Of a stretch of DNA of 5,397 nucleotides, positions 1-5,144 are shown one piece after another (position 1 is the stretch's first letter; the number at the start of each line of letters is the position of its first letter). Origin of the DNA: Myxococcales bacterium. Its GTDB lineage: Bacteria; Myxococcota; Bradymonadia; REDH01. The notes under the pieces are model-generated. The model was given only the letters and a program-made list of their open reading frames with translations. It was not told the DNA's origin and ran no database searches. Location: NCBI GenBank assembly GCA_018970625.1, contig JAGWVZ010000280.1:1-5397 (forward strand), given 5' to 3'. Both the position numbers and the translations under genes were made by a program.

Positions 1-164
1 CTCTGGACCAGCGTGCCGTCCACGACAACCTCGACGATGACACCGCCATTGCTCAGCTCGTCGAAGCGTGACTCAAGGGCAGGCGGATACTGTACGGTCA
101 GTTGCGCTGAGGCGGGGCCTGCGGTCATGCCGCATAAAAGAACGATGGAGAGTCGCATGACCAT
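1..164 (-). CDS. N-terminal fragment of exported protein, possibly TonB-related receptor/transducer (cut by window edge)
   Basis: The gene reads leftward and leaves the window after 54 complete codons. Starts are possible at the ATG ending at 164 or at a second in-frame ATG ending at 158 (two codons later). Neither has a recognisable Shine-Dalgarno. The first ~20 residues form a Sec signal peptide: one Arg, a hydrophobic core (LSIVLLCGM), then PASA before a predicted cut at Ala-Gln. The mature part contains a YPPAL stretch, then GGVIVEVVVDGTLVQ. That beta-strand pattern resembles the 'YPP...GxVxVxVxVDxxGxV' start of TonB C-terminal-like domains, which in some Myxococcota are fused in front of TonB-dependent receptors. 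This is only a motif resemblance over ~35 residues. Export is well supported; the TonB link is an inference. It is divergent from the crotonase-like gene, with 247 bases between them. Confidence 0.6.
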   Translation of the reverse strand, partial: MVMRLSIVLLCGMTAGPASAQLTVQYPPALESRFDELSNGGVIVEVVVDGTLVQ

Positions 165-313
165 AGTCTGAACGGTGCAAGCGCTGCCTCAGGCACCAAT
201 GAAAGGCGAAGAAATCGCCGCGCTGTCAGGCTGGTGAGCGTGAGTGACGTGTTGGGTAACTCGTTCGTGTCGCCAGCATTAAAGCCGTAGGTAGAATGCT
301 GCTATGTGTCAAA

Positions 314-337
314 GGTGCCACTTGCAGGTCATGCACC
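314..337 (+). other. Stem-loop GGTGC/GCACC with CACTTGCAGG in the loop
   Basis: Five-base arms GGTGC (314-318) and GCACC (333-337) enclose a 14-base loop holding most of an 11-mer (CCACTTGCAGG, 318-328). The same 11-mer recurs inside a larger stem-loop before the YceI gene (3596-3643). The stem is short and could be fortuitous. Confidence 0.25.
318..328 (+). repeat. 11-mer CCACTTGCAGG, copy 1
   Basis: Identical to 3615-3625; both copies are also preceded by AAA seven bases upstream of the 11-mer (311-313 and 3608-3610). Both lie in non-coding 5' regions, 84 and 68 bases before the downstream start codons. It contains TTGCAG, which could serve as a weak -35 box, but no convincing -10 follows at 16-18 bases. 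Confidence 0.35.
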
Positions 338-351
338 GCGCTGATAGCGCG
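337..351. other. Small inverted repeat CGCGCT-GAT-AGCGCG
   Basis: Perfect six-base arms around a three-base centre, 60 bases before the crotonase-like start codon. It could be an operator half-site pair or a small hairpin in the leader. No T-tract follows, so it is not a terminator. Confidence 0.3.
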
Positions 352-368
352 CCGTCCCACTACTGAAC

Positions 369-387
369 GGGTGCGCGAAAGCGCCCT
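369..387 (+). other. GNRA-type hairpin in the crotonase-like gene leader
   Basis: GCGC (373-376) and GCGC (381-384) pair around a GAAA tetraloop. The stem continues past a bulged T372 with GGG (369-371) against CCT (385-387), the last pair being G-U. It ends 24 bases before the ATG at 412, close enough to affect ribosome access if it is transcribed. Confidence 0.3.
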
Positions 388-411
388 CCACCATGGCCCC
401 CCGAGCACACC

Positions 412-1212
412 ATGTCGTCTACGTCGCATCTGCTGCTGTCCAAATCCGAGAGTATACTGACCATTACGCTGAACCGGGAAGAGGCGCGCAACGCCTACTC
501 GGACGAGATGATCGACGCGCTGGTCGATGCGTTCGATGAGGCCGAGGCGGATGGTGACGTGAAGTGCGTGATCATCACGGGCGCCGGCACGACGTTCAGC
601 GCCGGCGGAGATCTGAACGCCATGAAGAACCACGCGGGTATGTTCGAGGGTGACGCGGTGAACCTTCGCAGCCGTTACATGCGCGGGATTCAGCGAATTC
701 CTCGCCGTATGGCGCGCTTCGAGAAACCCGTGGTCGCTGCGATCAATGGTCCGGCCATTGGCGCAGGCCTGGATCTGGCGTGTATGTGCGACATTCGCAT
801 CGCTGCGAACGGCGCTCGCTTTGGCTCCACTTTTGTGAAGCTTGGTCTGATTCCGGGAGACGGTGGCGCCTACCTGCTGTCTCGCACGATCGGTGTACCG
901 CGTGCGCTTGACCTGATCCTGACTGGGCGTCTGATCGACACGATGGAAGCCGAGCGCATGGGGCTGATCAACGAAGCCGTGGAGCCCGAGCAGCTGATGG
1001 CCACAGCACGAAAGCGCGCCCTTCGAATTGCGGCGAATGCCCCTCAGGCTGTTCGTCTGGCCAAATCAGCGATTTATCAGTCGTACGACCTCGGCCTTGA
1101 CGCCGCCCTGACCCTTGCGGCCACGTATCAGGGCATTGTCCAGAACACGCCGGACCACGACGAAGGTGTCGAGGCGATGCTGGCGGGACGGAATCCCGAG
1201 TTCAAGGGCTAA
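412..1212 (+). CDS. Crotonase-superfamily / enoyl-CoA hydratase-like protein
   Basis: 266 aa, normal length for a single-domain crotonase, cytoplasmic, no signal peptide. The fold is clear: ITLNREEARNAYS (18-30), oxyanion-hole loop FSAGGDL (62-68), NGPAIGAGLDLACMCDIRIA (112-131), then KLGLIPGDGGAYLLSR (143-158) and an EGVEAMLAGRNPEF tail. Family members bind acyl-CoA thioesters and stabilise an enolate, usually hydrating 2-enoyl-CoA in beta-oxidation. Aligned by eye to rat mitochondrial hydratase, catalytic Glu144 is Asp121 and catalytic Glu164 is Phe141, so classical hydratase chemistry is doubtful. The Asp matches the one used by dienoyl-CoA isomerases in the GGGxDL motif. The 'VKLGLIPGDGG' form is common in proteins annotated loosely as crotonase/enoyl-CoA hydratase family. 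The start at 412 has no good Shine-Dalgarno; no better in-frame start is visible. Confidence 0.93.
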   Translation: MSSTSHLLLSKSESILTITLNREEARNAYSDEMIDALVDAFDEAEADGDVKCVIITGAGTTFSAGGDLNAMKNHAGMFEGDAVNLRSRYMRGIQRIPRRMARFEKPVVAAINGPAIGAGLDLACMCDIRIAANGARFGSTFVKLGLIPGDGGAYLLSRTIGVPRALDLILTGRLIDTMEAERMGLINEAVEPEQLMATARKRALRIAANAPQAVRLAKSAIYQSYDLGLDAALTLAATYQGIVQNTPDHDEGVEAMLAGRNPEFKG

Positions 1213-1215
1213 GGG

Positions 1216-1244
1216 TTGACGCGTGAACGGGGGAACACGATAAC
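1216..1244 (+). promoter_or_regulatory. Sigma70-type promoter for the S46 peptidase gene
   Basis: TTGACG (1216-1221) is 5/6 to the -35 consensus, and GATAAC (1239-1244) is 4/6 to the -10 consensus, with the optimal 17-base spacer. It begins three bases after the stop codon of the crotonase-like gene, so the peptidase is probably transcribed independently. A start near 1251 would give a leader of only about 18 to 30 bases, depending on the start codon. It is the best promoter match in the window. Confidence 0.55.
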
Positions 1245-1280
1245 GGCGCATCCTGTCTATCCGCCGTGATGGTGTTACTT

Positions 1281-3500
1281 ATGAAGTCCGTTGATGTGAT
1301 GCGTGGCCTCGTCGTCGTTTGCGCCTGTGCATGGGGGCCTGGGGTGGTGGAGGCCGATGAAGGCATGTGGCTGCCCGAGCAGCTCCCCGCGCTGGAGTCG
1401 GAGCTGTCAAATGCCGGCCTTGACCTTCCCGCGGGTCAACTCGCTGACGTCGCGCAGGCGCCCCTCGGTGCCATCATCAGCCTGGGCGGTTGTTCGGCGT
1501 CCTTTGTTTCACCCAACGGGCTGGTGATTACCAATCATCACTGTGCCGTAGGCGCGCTTCAGCAGAACTCGACGGCCGAAAACAACATTCTGCGCGATGG
1601 GTTTGTAACGACCTCGACCGCCGAGGAGGTGTGGGCCGGCCCGGGGTCGCGCGTGTACATCACAGATCAGATCACGGACGTAACGACGCAGGTGCAGGCT
1701 GCGCTGACGGGAGCGACCGACGACCGTGAACGGTACGACGCGTGGGATCGGGTGCAGAAAGACCTGATCGCAGCATGCGAAGAGCCGGGCGGTGTCACCT
1801 GCGACGTCGTCGATTACTATGAGGGACAGGCGTTTCGTCTGATTCGTCAGGTGGAGATCGAAGATGTCCGGTTGGTGTATGCGCCGCCCGAAAGCATTGG
1901 TTACTACGGGGGCGAGGTGGACAACTGGATGTGGCCGCGCCACACGGGTGACTTCGCATTCTTCCGCGCCTACGTGGGTCCGGACGGCCGCCCTGCACCG
2001 TACGCGCCCGAAAACGTGCCATTTCGACCCGCTCACTGGTTGCAGGTCAATTCGCAGGGCGTGCAGGACGGCGACTTCGTGATGGTCGCCGGGTACCCTG
2101 GCCGTACGTTCCGCTACCGTACTGCGCTCGAGACTGTGCACGCCGAGCAGGTGTCTTATCCCTGGCAGATCACAGTCATGAGCGATGTCATGGCGTTGCT
2201 GGAGACCAGAATGGCCGAGGACGCCGAGGCTGCAGTACGTCTGAACACGCAGTATTTCGGGTTGTCGAACTACCTGAAGAACAACCAGGGAATGCGGGAC
2301 GGCTTTGTTCGTACTCAGGTGGCACAGGCTGCCGCGCTGCGCGAAGAGGCGATGCGCGCTGCGCTGGTCGCGCTGCCTGACGGTGAAGGCGAGCGGTTGC
2401 TGGCTGCGATGGATGAGCTGCGCGCGCTGCTGGAGCAGGCGACCGCCAACGAAACCCGGGACCGCGTACTGGACTGGATGCTGTGGAACGTGCGTCTGGT
2501 GGGTGTGGCTTCCAATCTGTACTTCTGGTCGCTGCAACGCGCGAATCCAGACGATATGGCGCGCGAGGCGGGCTATCAGGAGCGCGACTGGGACTCCCTT
2601 CGCGAGCGGGTACGCCGCGTGGAGCGCTCGTCTGATCCGGTGGCCGACGAGCGCATGGCGGCTTACTATCTGCGGCTGGCGGATTCGCTGGCAGAGGGAG
2701 CACGCATTGAGGCGCTGGACGCGTTACTGAACGAGCACAGAGAGTCGCCTGATCCGTATGCTGCAGCGGCAGCTGCCTTGTACGGCAATACCCGGCTGAG
2801 CGACGCGGCGGTGCGCGAAGAAATGATGCAATGGTCGCCCGAGGCGTTCACGTCGAGCGACGACCCACTGGTGCGTCTGGCTGTCGCGCTGGACCCGCTG
2901 CGGTCTTTGATTCGCGAAGAGCGGAAGGCTCGTCAGGGAGCCGAACTCCGGCTGCGTCCGCTCTACATGGAGGCTGTGCGACTGGCGTCCACAGCCGAGC
3001 TGTATCCCGACGCCAACAGTACGCTCCGGGTTACGGTAGGGCAGGTGGGCGGCTACACCGGGACAGAAGGTCAGGCATTCGAACCGTTTACGGTGATTGA
3101 GGGCGTCGCCGCGAAGCACACGGGTGAAGAGCCATTCAACGCGCCTGCTGCGCTATTGGCCGCGATTGAGGCGGGCCAGACGGCGGGTTACCAACACCAG
3201 ACGCTGGGCAGTGTTCCGGTGGCGTTCCTGTCAGACCTCGATACCACCGGCGGAAACAGTGGCTCGGCCACGCTGGACAGCCAGGGACGACTGGTAGGGC
3301 TGCTGTTTGACGGGAACTACGAGTCGATGGCGAGCGACTGGTTGTTTGATAACGAGCGCACTCGCTCCATCCACGTGGACGTCCGGTACGTGCTGTGGCT
3401 CATGGACCGTGTGTTTCCTGCACACCAGCTGCTTCGCGAGATGGAAATTCAGCCGCAGACCGATGGTAGCGCACCCACCGAAACCGGCGCCGCGCCCTGA
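1281..3500 (+). CDS. Secreted S46-family dipeptidyl-peptidase (DPP7-like)
   Basis: Serine peptidase that releases dipeptides from peptide N-termini in the periplasm. Counting from the ATG at 1281 (739 aa), residues 1-25 are a Sec signal peptide ending VVEA before DEGMWLP, the usual mature start of S46 enzymes. The chymotrypsin-like triad is complete: His87 in TNHHC, Asp224 in PRHTGD, Ser660 in GGNSGS. Residues that hold the substrate N-terminus in DAP BII of Pseudoxanthomonas are present: Asn215-Trp216, Asn330 and Asp677. The residue after Asp677 is Gly (FDGN), as in DPP7, where DPP11 has Arg; this predicts hydrophobic rather than Asp/Glu P1 preference. Cys71/Cys88 and Cys166/Cys174 could form disulphides. 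A helical domain fills about 340-550. A ~15-residue Thr/Ala/Pro-rich tail is unusual. In-frame upstream starts (GTG 1266, ATG 1269) and ATG 1299 are alternatives; none has a clear Shine-Dalgarno. Confidence 0.96.
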   Translation: MKSVDVMRGLVVVCACAWGPGVVEADEGMWLPEQLPALESELSNAGLDLPAGQLADVAQAPLGAIISLGGCSASFVSPNGLVITNHHCAVGALQQNSTAENNILRDGFVTTSTAEEVWAGPGSRVYITDQITDVTTQVQAALTGATDDRERYDAWDRVQKDLIAACEEPGGVTCDVVDYYEGQAFRLIRQVEIEDVRLVYAPPESIGYYGGEVDNWMWPRHTGDFAFFRAYVGPDGRPAPYAPENVPFRPAHWLQVNSQGVQDGDFVMVAGYPGRTFRYRTALETVHAEQVSYPWQITVMSDVMALLETRMAEDAEAAVRLNTQYFGLSNYLKNNQGMRDGFVRTQVAQAAALREEAMRAALVALPDGEGERLLAAMDELRALLEQATANETRDRVLDWMLWNVRLVGVASNLYFWSLQRANPDDMAREAGYQERDWDSLRERVRRVERSSDPVADERMAAYYLRLADSLAEGARIEALDALLNEHRESPDPYAAAAAALYGNTRLSDAAVREEMMQWSPEAFTSSDDPLVRLAVALDPLRSLIREERKARQGAELRLRPLYMEAVRLASTAELYPDANSTLRVTVGQVGGYTGTEGQAFEPFTVIEGVAAKHTGEEPFNAPAALLAAIEAGQTAGYQHQTLGSVPVAFLSDLDTTGGNSGSATLDSQGRLVGLLFDGNYESMASDWLFDNERTRSIHVDVRYVLWLMDRVFPAHQLLREMEIQPQTDGSAPTETGAAP

Positions 3501-3595
3501 ACAACCTTCGGCGCTGCTGTCACGTGGCGCGCCCGCGAGAAGGCGTTCTTTGTGACCACAATGAATGTGCTGCCGGCGTCTGTCGTATGGATAGA

Positions 3596-3643
3596 TGGCA
3601 CCGTCCCAAACTGTCCACTTGCAGGAACTCGGGTTTGGTGCCA
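3596..3643 (+). other. Long stem-loop in the leader of the YceI-Rieske cluster
   Basis: TGGCA (3596-3600) pairs with TGCCA (3639-3643). After a five-base bulge, CCAAAC (3606-3611) pairs with GTTTGG (3633-3638), giving 11 pairs. An alternative fold pairs TGGCACC (3596-3602) with GGTGCCA (3637-3643), which competes for the same bases. The loop carries the second copy of CCACTTGCAGG. No T-run follows, so an intrinsic terminator is unlikely. A leader structure or protein-binding site about 50 bases before the YceI start is possible. Confidence 0.4.
3615..3625 (+). repeat. 11-mer CCACTTGCAGG, copy 2
   Basis: Identical to 318-328. It sits in the apical part of the 3596-3643 stem-loop, 68 bases before the YceI start. 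Confidence 0.35.
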
Positions 3644-3682
3644 ACTTCGCCGGCGGTCGTGTGTGATTATCCTGATGACTCT

Positions 3683-3687
3683 GGAGG
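3683..3687 (+). promoter_or_regulatory. Shine-Dalgarno GGAGG of the YceI-like gene
   Basis: Perfect GGAGG, five bases before the ATG at 3693 and eight before the ATG at 3696. It fixes the start here and rules out the in-frame extension back to 3552. Confidence 0.75.
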
Positions 3688-3692
3688 CCCGG

Positions 3693-4292
3693 ATGATGAA
3701 GAAATTCAGCCCTGTTGTGTGGATGGCCGGTCTGATGCTGTTGGCCTCGACGGCGAGCGCACATAGCGCGTCGCTCTCTGTCGATGGTCGGCGTTCGACG
3801 CTGTCGTTCATTAGCGACGCTCCCGGCGAACGCATCGTAGGTACGGCCTCCGGCATCTCGGGTTCGATTCAGACCGACCTCGCCAATCCGGCGGCGACCA
3901 CCGGAACCATTCAGTTCCCGGTGTCGTCGATGGAGACCGGCAACGCCATGCGTGACCGGCACATGCAGGGCGAGCAATGGCTCAACGGTGACGCCAACCC
4001 CAACATTGTCTTCACGATCGAGCGCATCGACAACCCGACCGTCTCGACCAACGGCAACCGAACCGACATCACCGGCACAGCCGTTGGCACCGTGACCATC
4101 AACGGTGTCGCAGCCCCCGTGCAGGCGCAGGTCGCTGTTGCGCTGAACTCCGAGACGCGGACCGCTCGTATTCAGCCTACCTTCAGCGTGTCGCTCGCGG
4201 CGCACAACATCGCAGGCCGCGATGGTGCCATCGGCGACACCGTGGGCGCAACCATCGCCATTGAAGGCACCGTGTACGCAGCCTGGGAGTAA
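3693..4292 (+). CDS. YceI-like periplasmic lipocalin-fold protein
   Basis: 199 aa, typical YceI size. YceI proteins form a beta-barrel that binds polyisoprenoids or similar long amphiphiles in the periplasm. Residues 1-23 are a Sec signal peptide (MMKKF, hydrophobic core, then STASA before His24). Family hallmarks follow: beta-strand STLSFISDAP (35-44), SSMETGNAMRDRHMQ (78-92), NPNIVFTI (102-109), TGTAVGTVTINGVAAPVQ (127-144) and a terminal GDTVGATIAIEGTVYA. There are no cysteines, so no disulphide or lipid anchor. The opening VDGRRSTLSF replaces the usual 'DPAHSxVxFSVKH', so this is a diverged branch. ATG 3696 is an equally good start. Codons in this gene strongly favour C endings (ACC, AAC, GAC), which with the perfect Shine-Dalgarno suggests good expression. 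It heads a four-gene cluster that includes a Rieske and a CxxCH protein. In E. coli yceI is next to a cytochrome b561 gene, so redox neighbours are not unprecedented. Confidence 0.88.
   Translation: MMKKFSPVVWMAGLMLLASTASAHSASLSVDGRRSTLSFISDAPGERIVGTASGISGSIQTDLANPAATTGTIQFPVSSMETGNAMRDRHMQGEQWLNGDANPNIVFTIERIDNPTVSTNGNRTDITGTAVGTVTINGVAAPVQAQVAVALNSETRTARIQPTFSVSLAAHNIAGRDGAIGDTVGATIAIEGTVYAAWE
4285..4289 (+). promoter_or_regulatory. Shine-Dalgarno GGGAG inside the YceI gene end
   Basis: GGGAG lies in the last sense codons (Trp-Glu) of the YceI-like gene, six bases before the ATG at 4296. This suggests translation of the two genes is coupled. Confidence 0.65.
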
Positions 4293-4295
4293 GCG

Positions 4296-4595
4296 ATGGC
4301 CACAAGCGGAAACAAGTCGTTCCTGGCCGCAGCCCTGTTGTGCTTTGCGCTCTCGATGGGTGTTCTGGGCTACTGGCAATATGCCGGCGGCGCCATGGTC
4401 ACCCAGTATCAGGTGGCCGTCACCGTAAGCACAGAAGACGAGTTCGGTGACGTCATCGAAAGCACGGTCATGCAGGACCAGTTTCGGTTCGGGCTTCTTC
4501 CCGACAAGGGCTATGACGCGGCGCTGCCATGGGTGGTAGGCTTTGACCTCATCGGCGTTGTGTTGCTGTTTATGTATCTGCGCAGCCGCCGATAA
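4296..4595 (+). CDS. Small two-helix inner-membrane protein, unknown function
   Basis: 99 aa; I do not recognise a family. Two hydrophobic segments are clear: about 9-29 (LAAALLCFALSMGVLGYWQY) and about 76-95 (LPWVVGFDLIGVVLLFMYL). Lys7 before the first and RSRR at the C-terminus give the positive-inside pattern, so both ends are predicted cytoplasmic with residues ~31-75 exposed outside. The exposed loop is acidic (STEDEFGDVIES) and could contact a periplasmic partner. There are no His or paired Cys residues to bind haem or metal, so it is not a cytochrome b561. It starts three bases after the YceI-like stop, with its own Shine-Dalgarno, so it belongs to that operon. An accessory or anchoring role for the YceI, Rieske or CxxCH proteins is an inference from position only. 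Confidence 0.8.
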   Translation: MATSGNKSFLAAALLCFALSMGVLGYWQYAGGAMVTQYQVAVTVSTEDEFGDVIESTVMQDQFRFGLLPDKGYDAALPWVVGFDLIGVVLLFMYLRSRR

Positions 4596-4624
4596 AGTGG
4601 CCGAATGCAGCGCGAGTCACCACT

Positions 4625-4628
4625 GGAG
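4625..4628 (+). promoter_or_regulatory. Shine-Dalgarno GGAG of the Rieske gene
   Basis: GGAG is six bases before the ATG at 4635. The upstream in-frame ATG at 4605 has only weak purines before it, so 4635 is preferred. It shortens the N-terminus by ten residues without touching the twin-arginine motif. Confidence 0.5.
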
Positions 4629-4634
4629 CAGGGC

Positions 4635-5144
4635 ATGAGTTCGAGTTCAGAGGGCGTGAAGGGCACTTCGCGCCGAGATTTCATTGCGGCAGCCGTGGGA
4701 ACGCTCTTTGCCTGCCCGCTGCTGAAAGCCTGTGAGTACGTCGATATTCGGGAAACCGGATCCACCGGCGGTAGCGGTGATGCGGGCTTTCCCTTCAGCA
4801 TCAACGACCCCGATTTTGCCGCGCTGGCCGAGGTCGGTGGCAACGTGTGCGTGGCGTTTGGCCCGGTCGAGGTGGTGCTGTACCGCGCGTCCGAAGACGA
4901 GATCCTCGCGTTCGAGAAGTTGTGTCCACATGCGGGTTTGCCCATCGCCGAGTGCGGTGAAGGCCAGCGTGGCGTCACGTATGACGTCGAGAGCCGCCAA
5001 ATCACCTGCATCTTCCACACATCCATCTTCAACGCTGACGATGGCACGGTGGTGTCGGGTCCTGCGCCGCGGCCGCTATTCGTATTTCCGGTCACGTTCG
5101 ACCCGGCATCTGGTGCCGGGTCCATCTCGACGGGAGGCTTCTGA
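4635..5144 (+). CDS. Tat-exported Rieske [2Fe-2S] protein
   Basis: 169 aa from ATG 4635 (179 from the alternative at 4605). TSRRDFI (11-17), then an Ala/Leu-rich core, is a Tat signal, expected for a protein that folds around its cluster before export. LLKAC33 followed by a Gly/Ser linker (41-51) looks like a lipoprotein cut and tether, although Lys at -2 is atypical. Cluster ligands are Cys97-Pro-His99 and Cys125-Ile-Phe-His128, 25 residues apart (usually ~15-17). The end of the second loop, SGPAPRPL (140-147), is typical of Rieske domains. The extra cysteines that form the disulphide in bc1/b6f Rieske proteins are absent at the usual places, so a ferredoxin-like, lower-potential cluster is inferred. 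No cytochrome b gene is adjacent, so this is not a standard bc1 operon. Its stop overlaps the next start by one base. Confidence 0.88.
   Translation: MSSSSEGVKGTSRRDFIAAAVGTLFACPLLKACEYVDIRETGSTGGSGDAGFPFSINDPDFAALAEVGGNVCVAFGPVEVVLYRASEDEILAFEKLCPHAGLPIAECGEGQRGVTYDVESRQITCIFHTSIFNADDGTVVSGPAPRPLFVFPVTFDPASGAGSISTGGF
5132..5137 (+). promoter_or_regulatory. Shine-Dalgarno GGGAGG inside the Rieske gene end
   Basis: GGGAGG lies six bases before the ATG at 5144, within the last codons of the Rieske gene. Stop TGA (5142-5144) and start ATG (5144-5146) share one base, a classic coupled pair. Confidence 0.75.

Larger units (their letters stand above)
165..411. promoter_or_regulatory. Divergent intergenic region between the left-edge gene and the crotonase-like gene
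   Basis: No protein or RNA gene is evident. It must hold the start signals of both flanking genes. Visible elements: an 11-base palindrome TGCCTCAGGCA (185-195) close to the minus-strand start; a plus-strand TAGAAT (292-297; 5/6 to a -10 box) without a good -35; on the minus strand TTGACA (312-307) and TTTAAT (283-278), which are 23 bases apart and so too far apart for a normal sigma70 pair; and three small stem-loops between 314 and 387. No single promoter can be assigned with confidence. Confidence 0.35.

Noticed and set aside
278..312. Minus-strand promoter TTGACA ... TTTAAT for the left-edge gene
   Set aside because: The two boxes are individually good but 23 bases apart; at 16-18 bases from TTGACA the hexamers match poorly (for example TACGGC).
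1509..2537. Long minus-strand open frame (342 codons) opposite the S46 peptidase
   Set aside because: It lies wholly antisense to a gene with complete catalytic motifs; long antisense frames are common in GC-rich DNA. Its translation shows no recognisable domain.
3501..3551. Intrinsic terminator after the S46 gene (GGCGC 3510-3514 with GCGCC 3529-3533; AGAA/TTCT 3538-3549 before TTT)
   Set aside because: The first stem has a 14-base loop and no T-run; the second has only four weak pairs. Neither is convincing.
3552..3692. In-frame upstream extension of the YceI-like protein (47 extra residues)
   Set aside because: It would bury the Sec signal peptide and the perfect GGAGG inside the coding region, and the extra residues (with RRRSC) resemble no YceI N-terminus.
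3231..4379. Long minus-strand open frame (382 codons) spanning the S46 end, the leader and the YceI gene
   Set aside because: It crosses three well-supported plus-strand features; the translation is His/Arg/Gly-rich with no domain or export signal, and looks like the mirror of C-ending codons.
4605..4634. Ten-residue longer N-terminus of the Rieske protein (ATG 4605)
   Set aside because: It lacks a proper Shine-Dalgarno, whereas ATG 4635 has GGAG six bases upstream. Kept as an alternative only.
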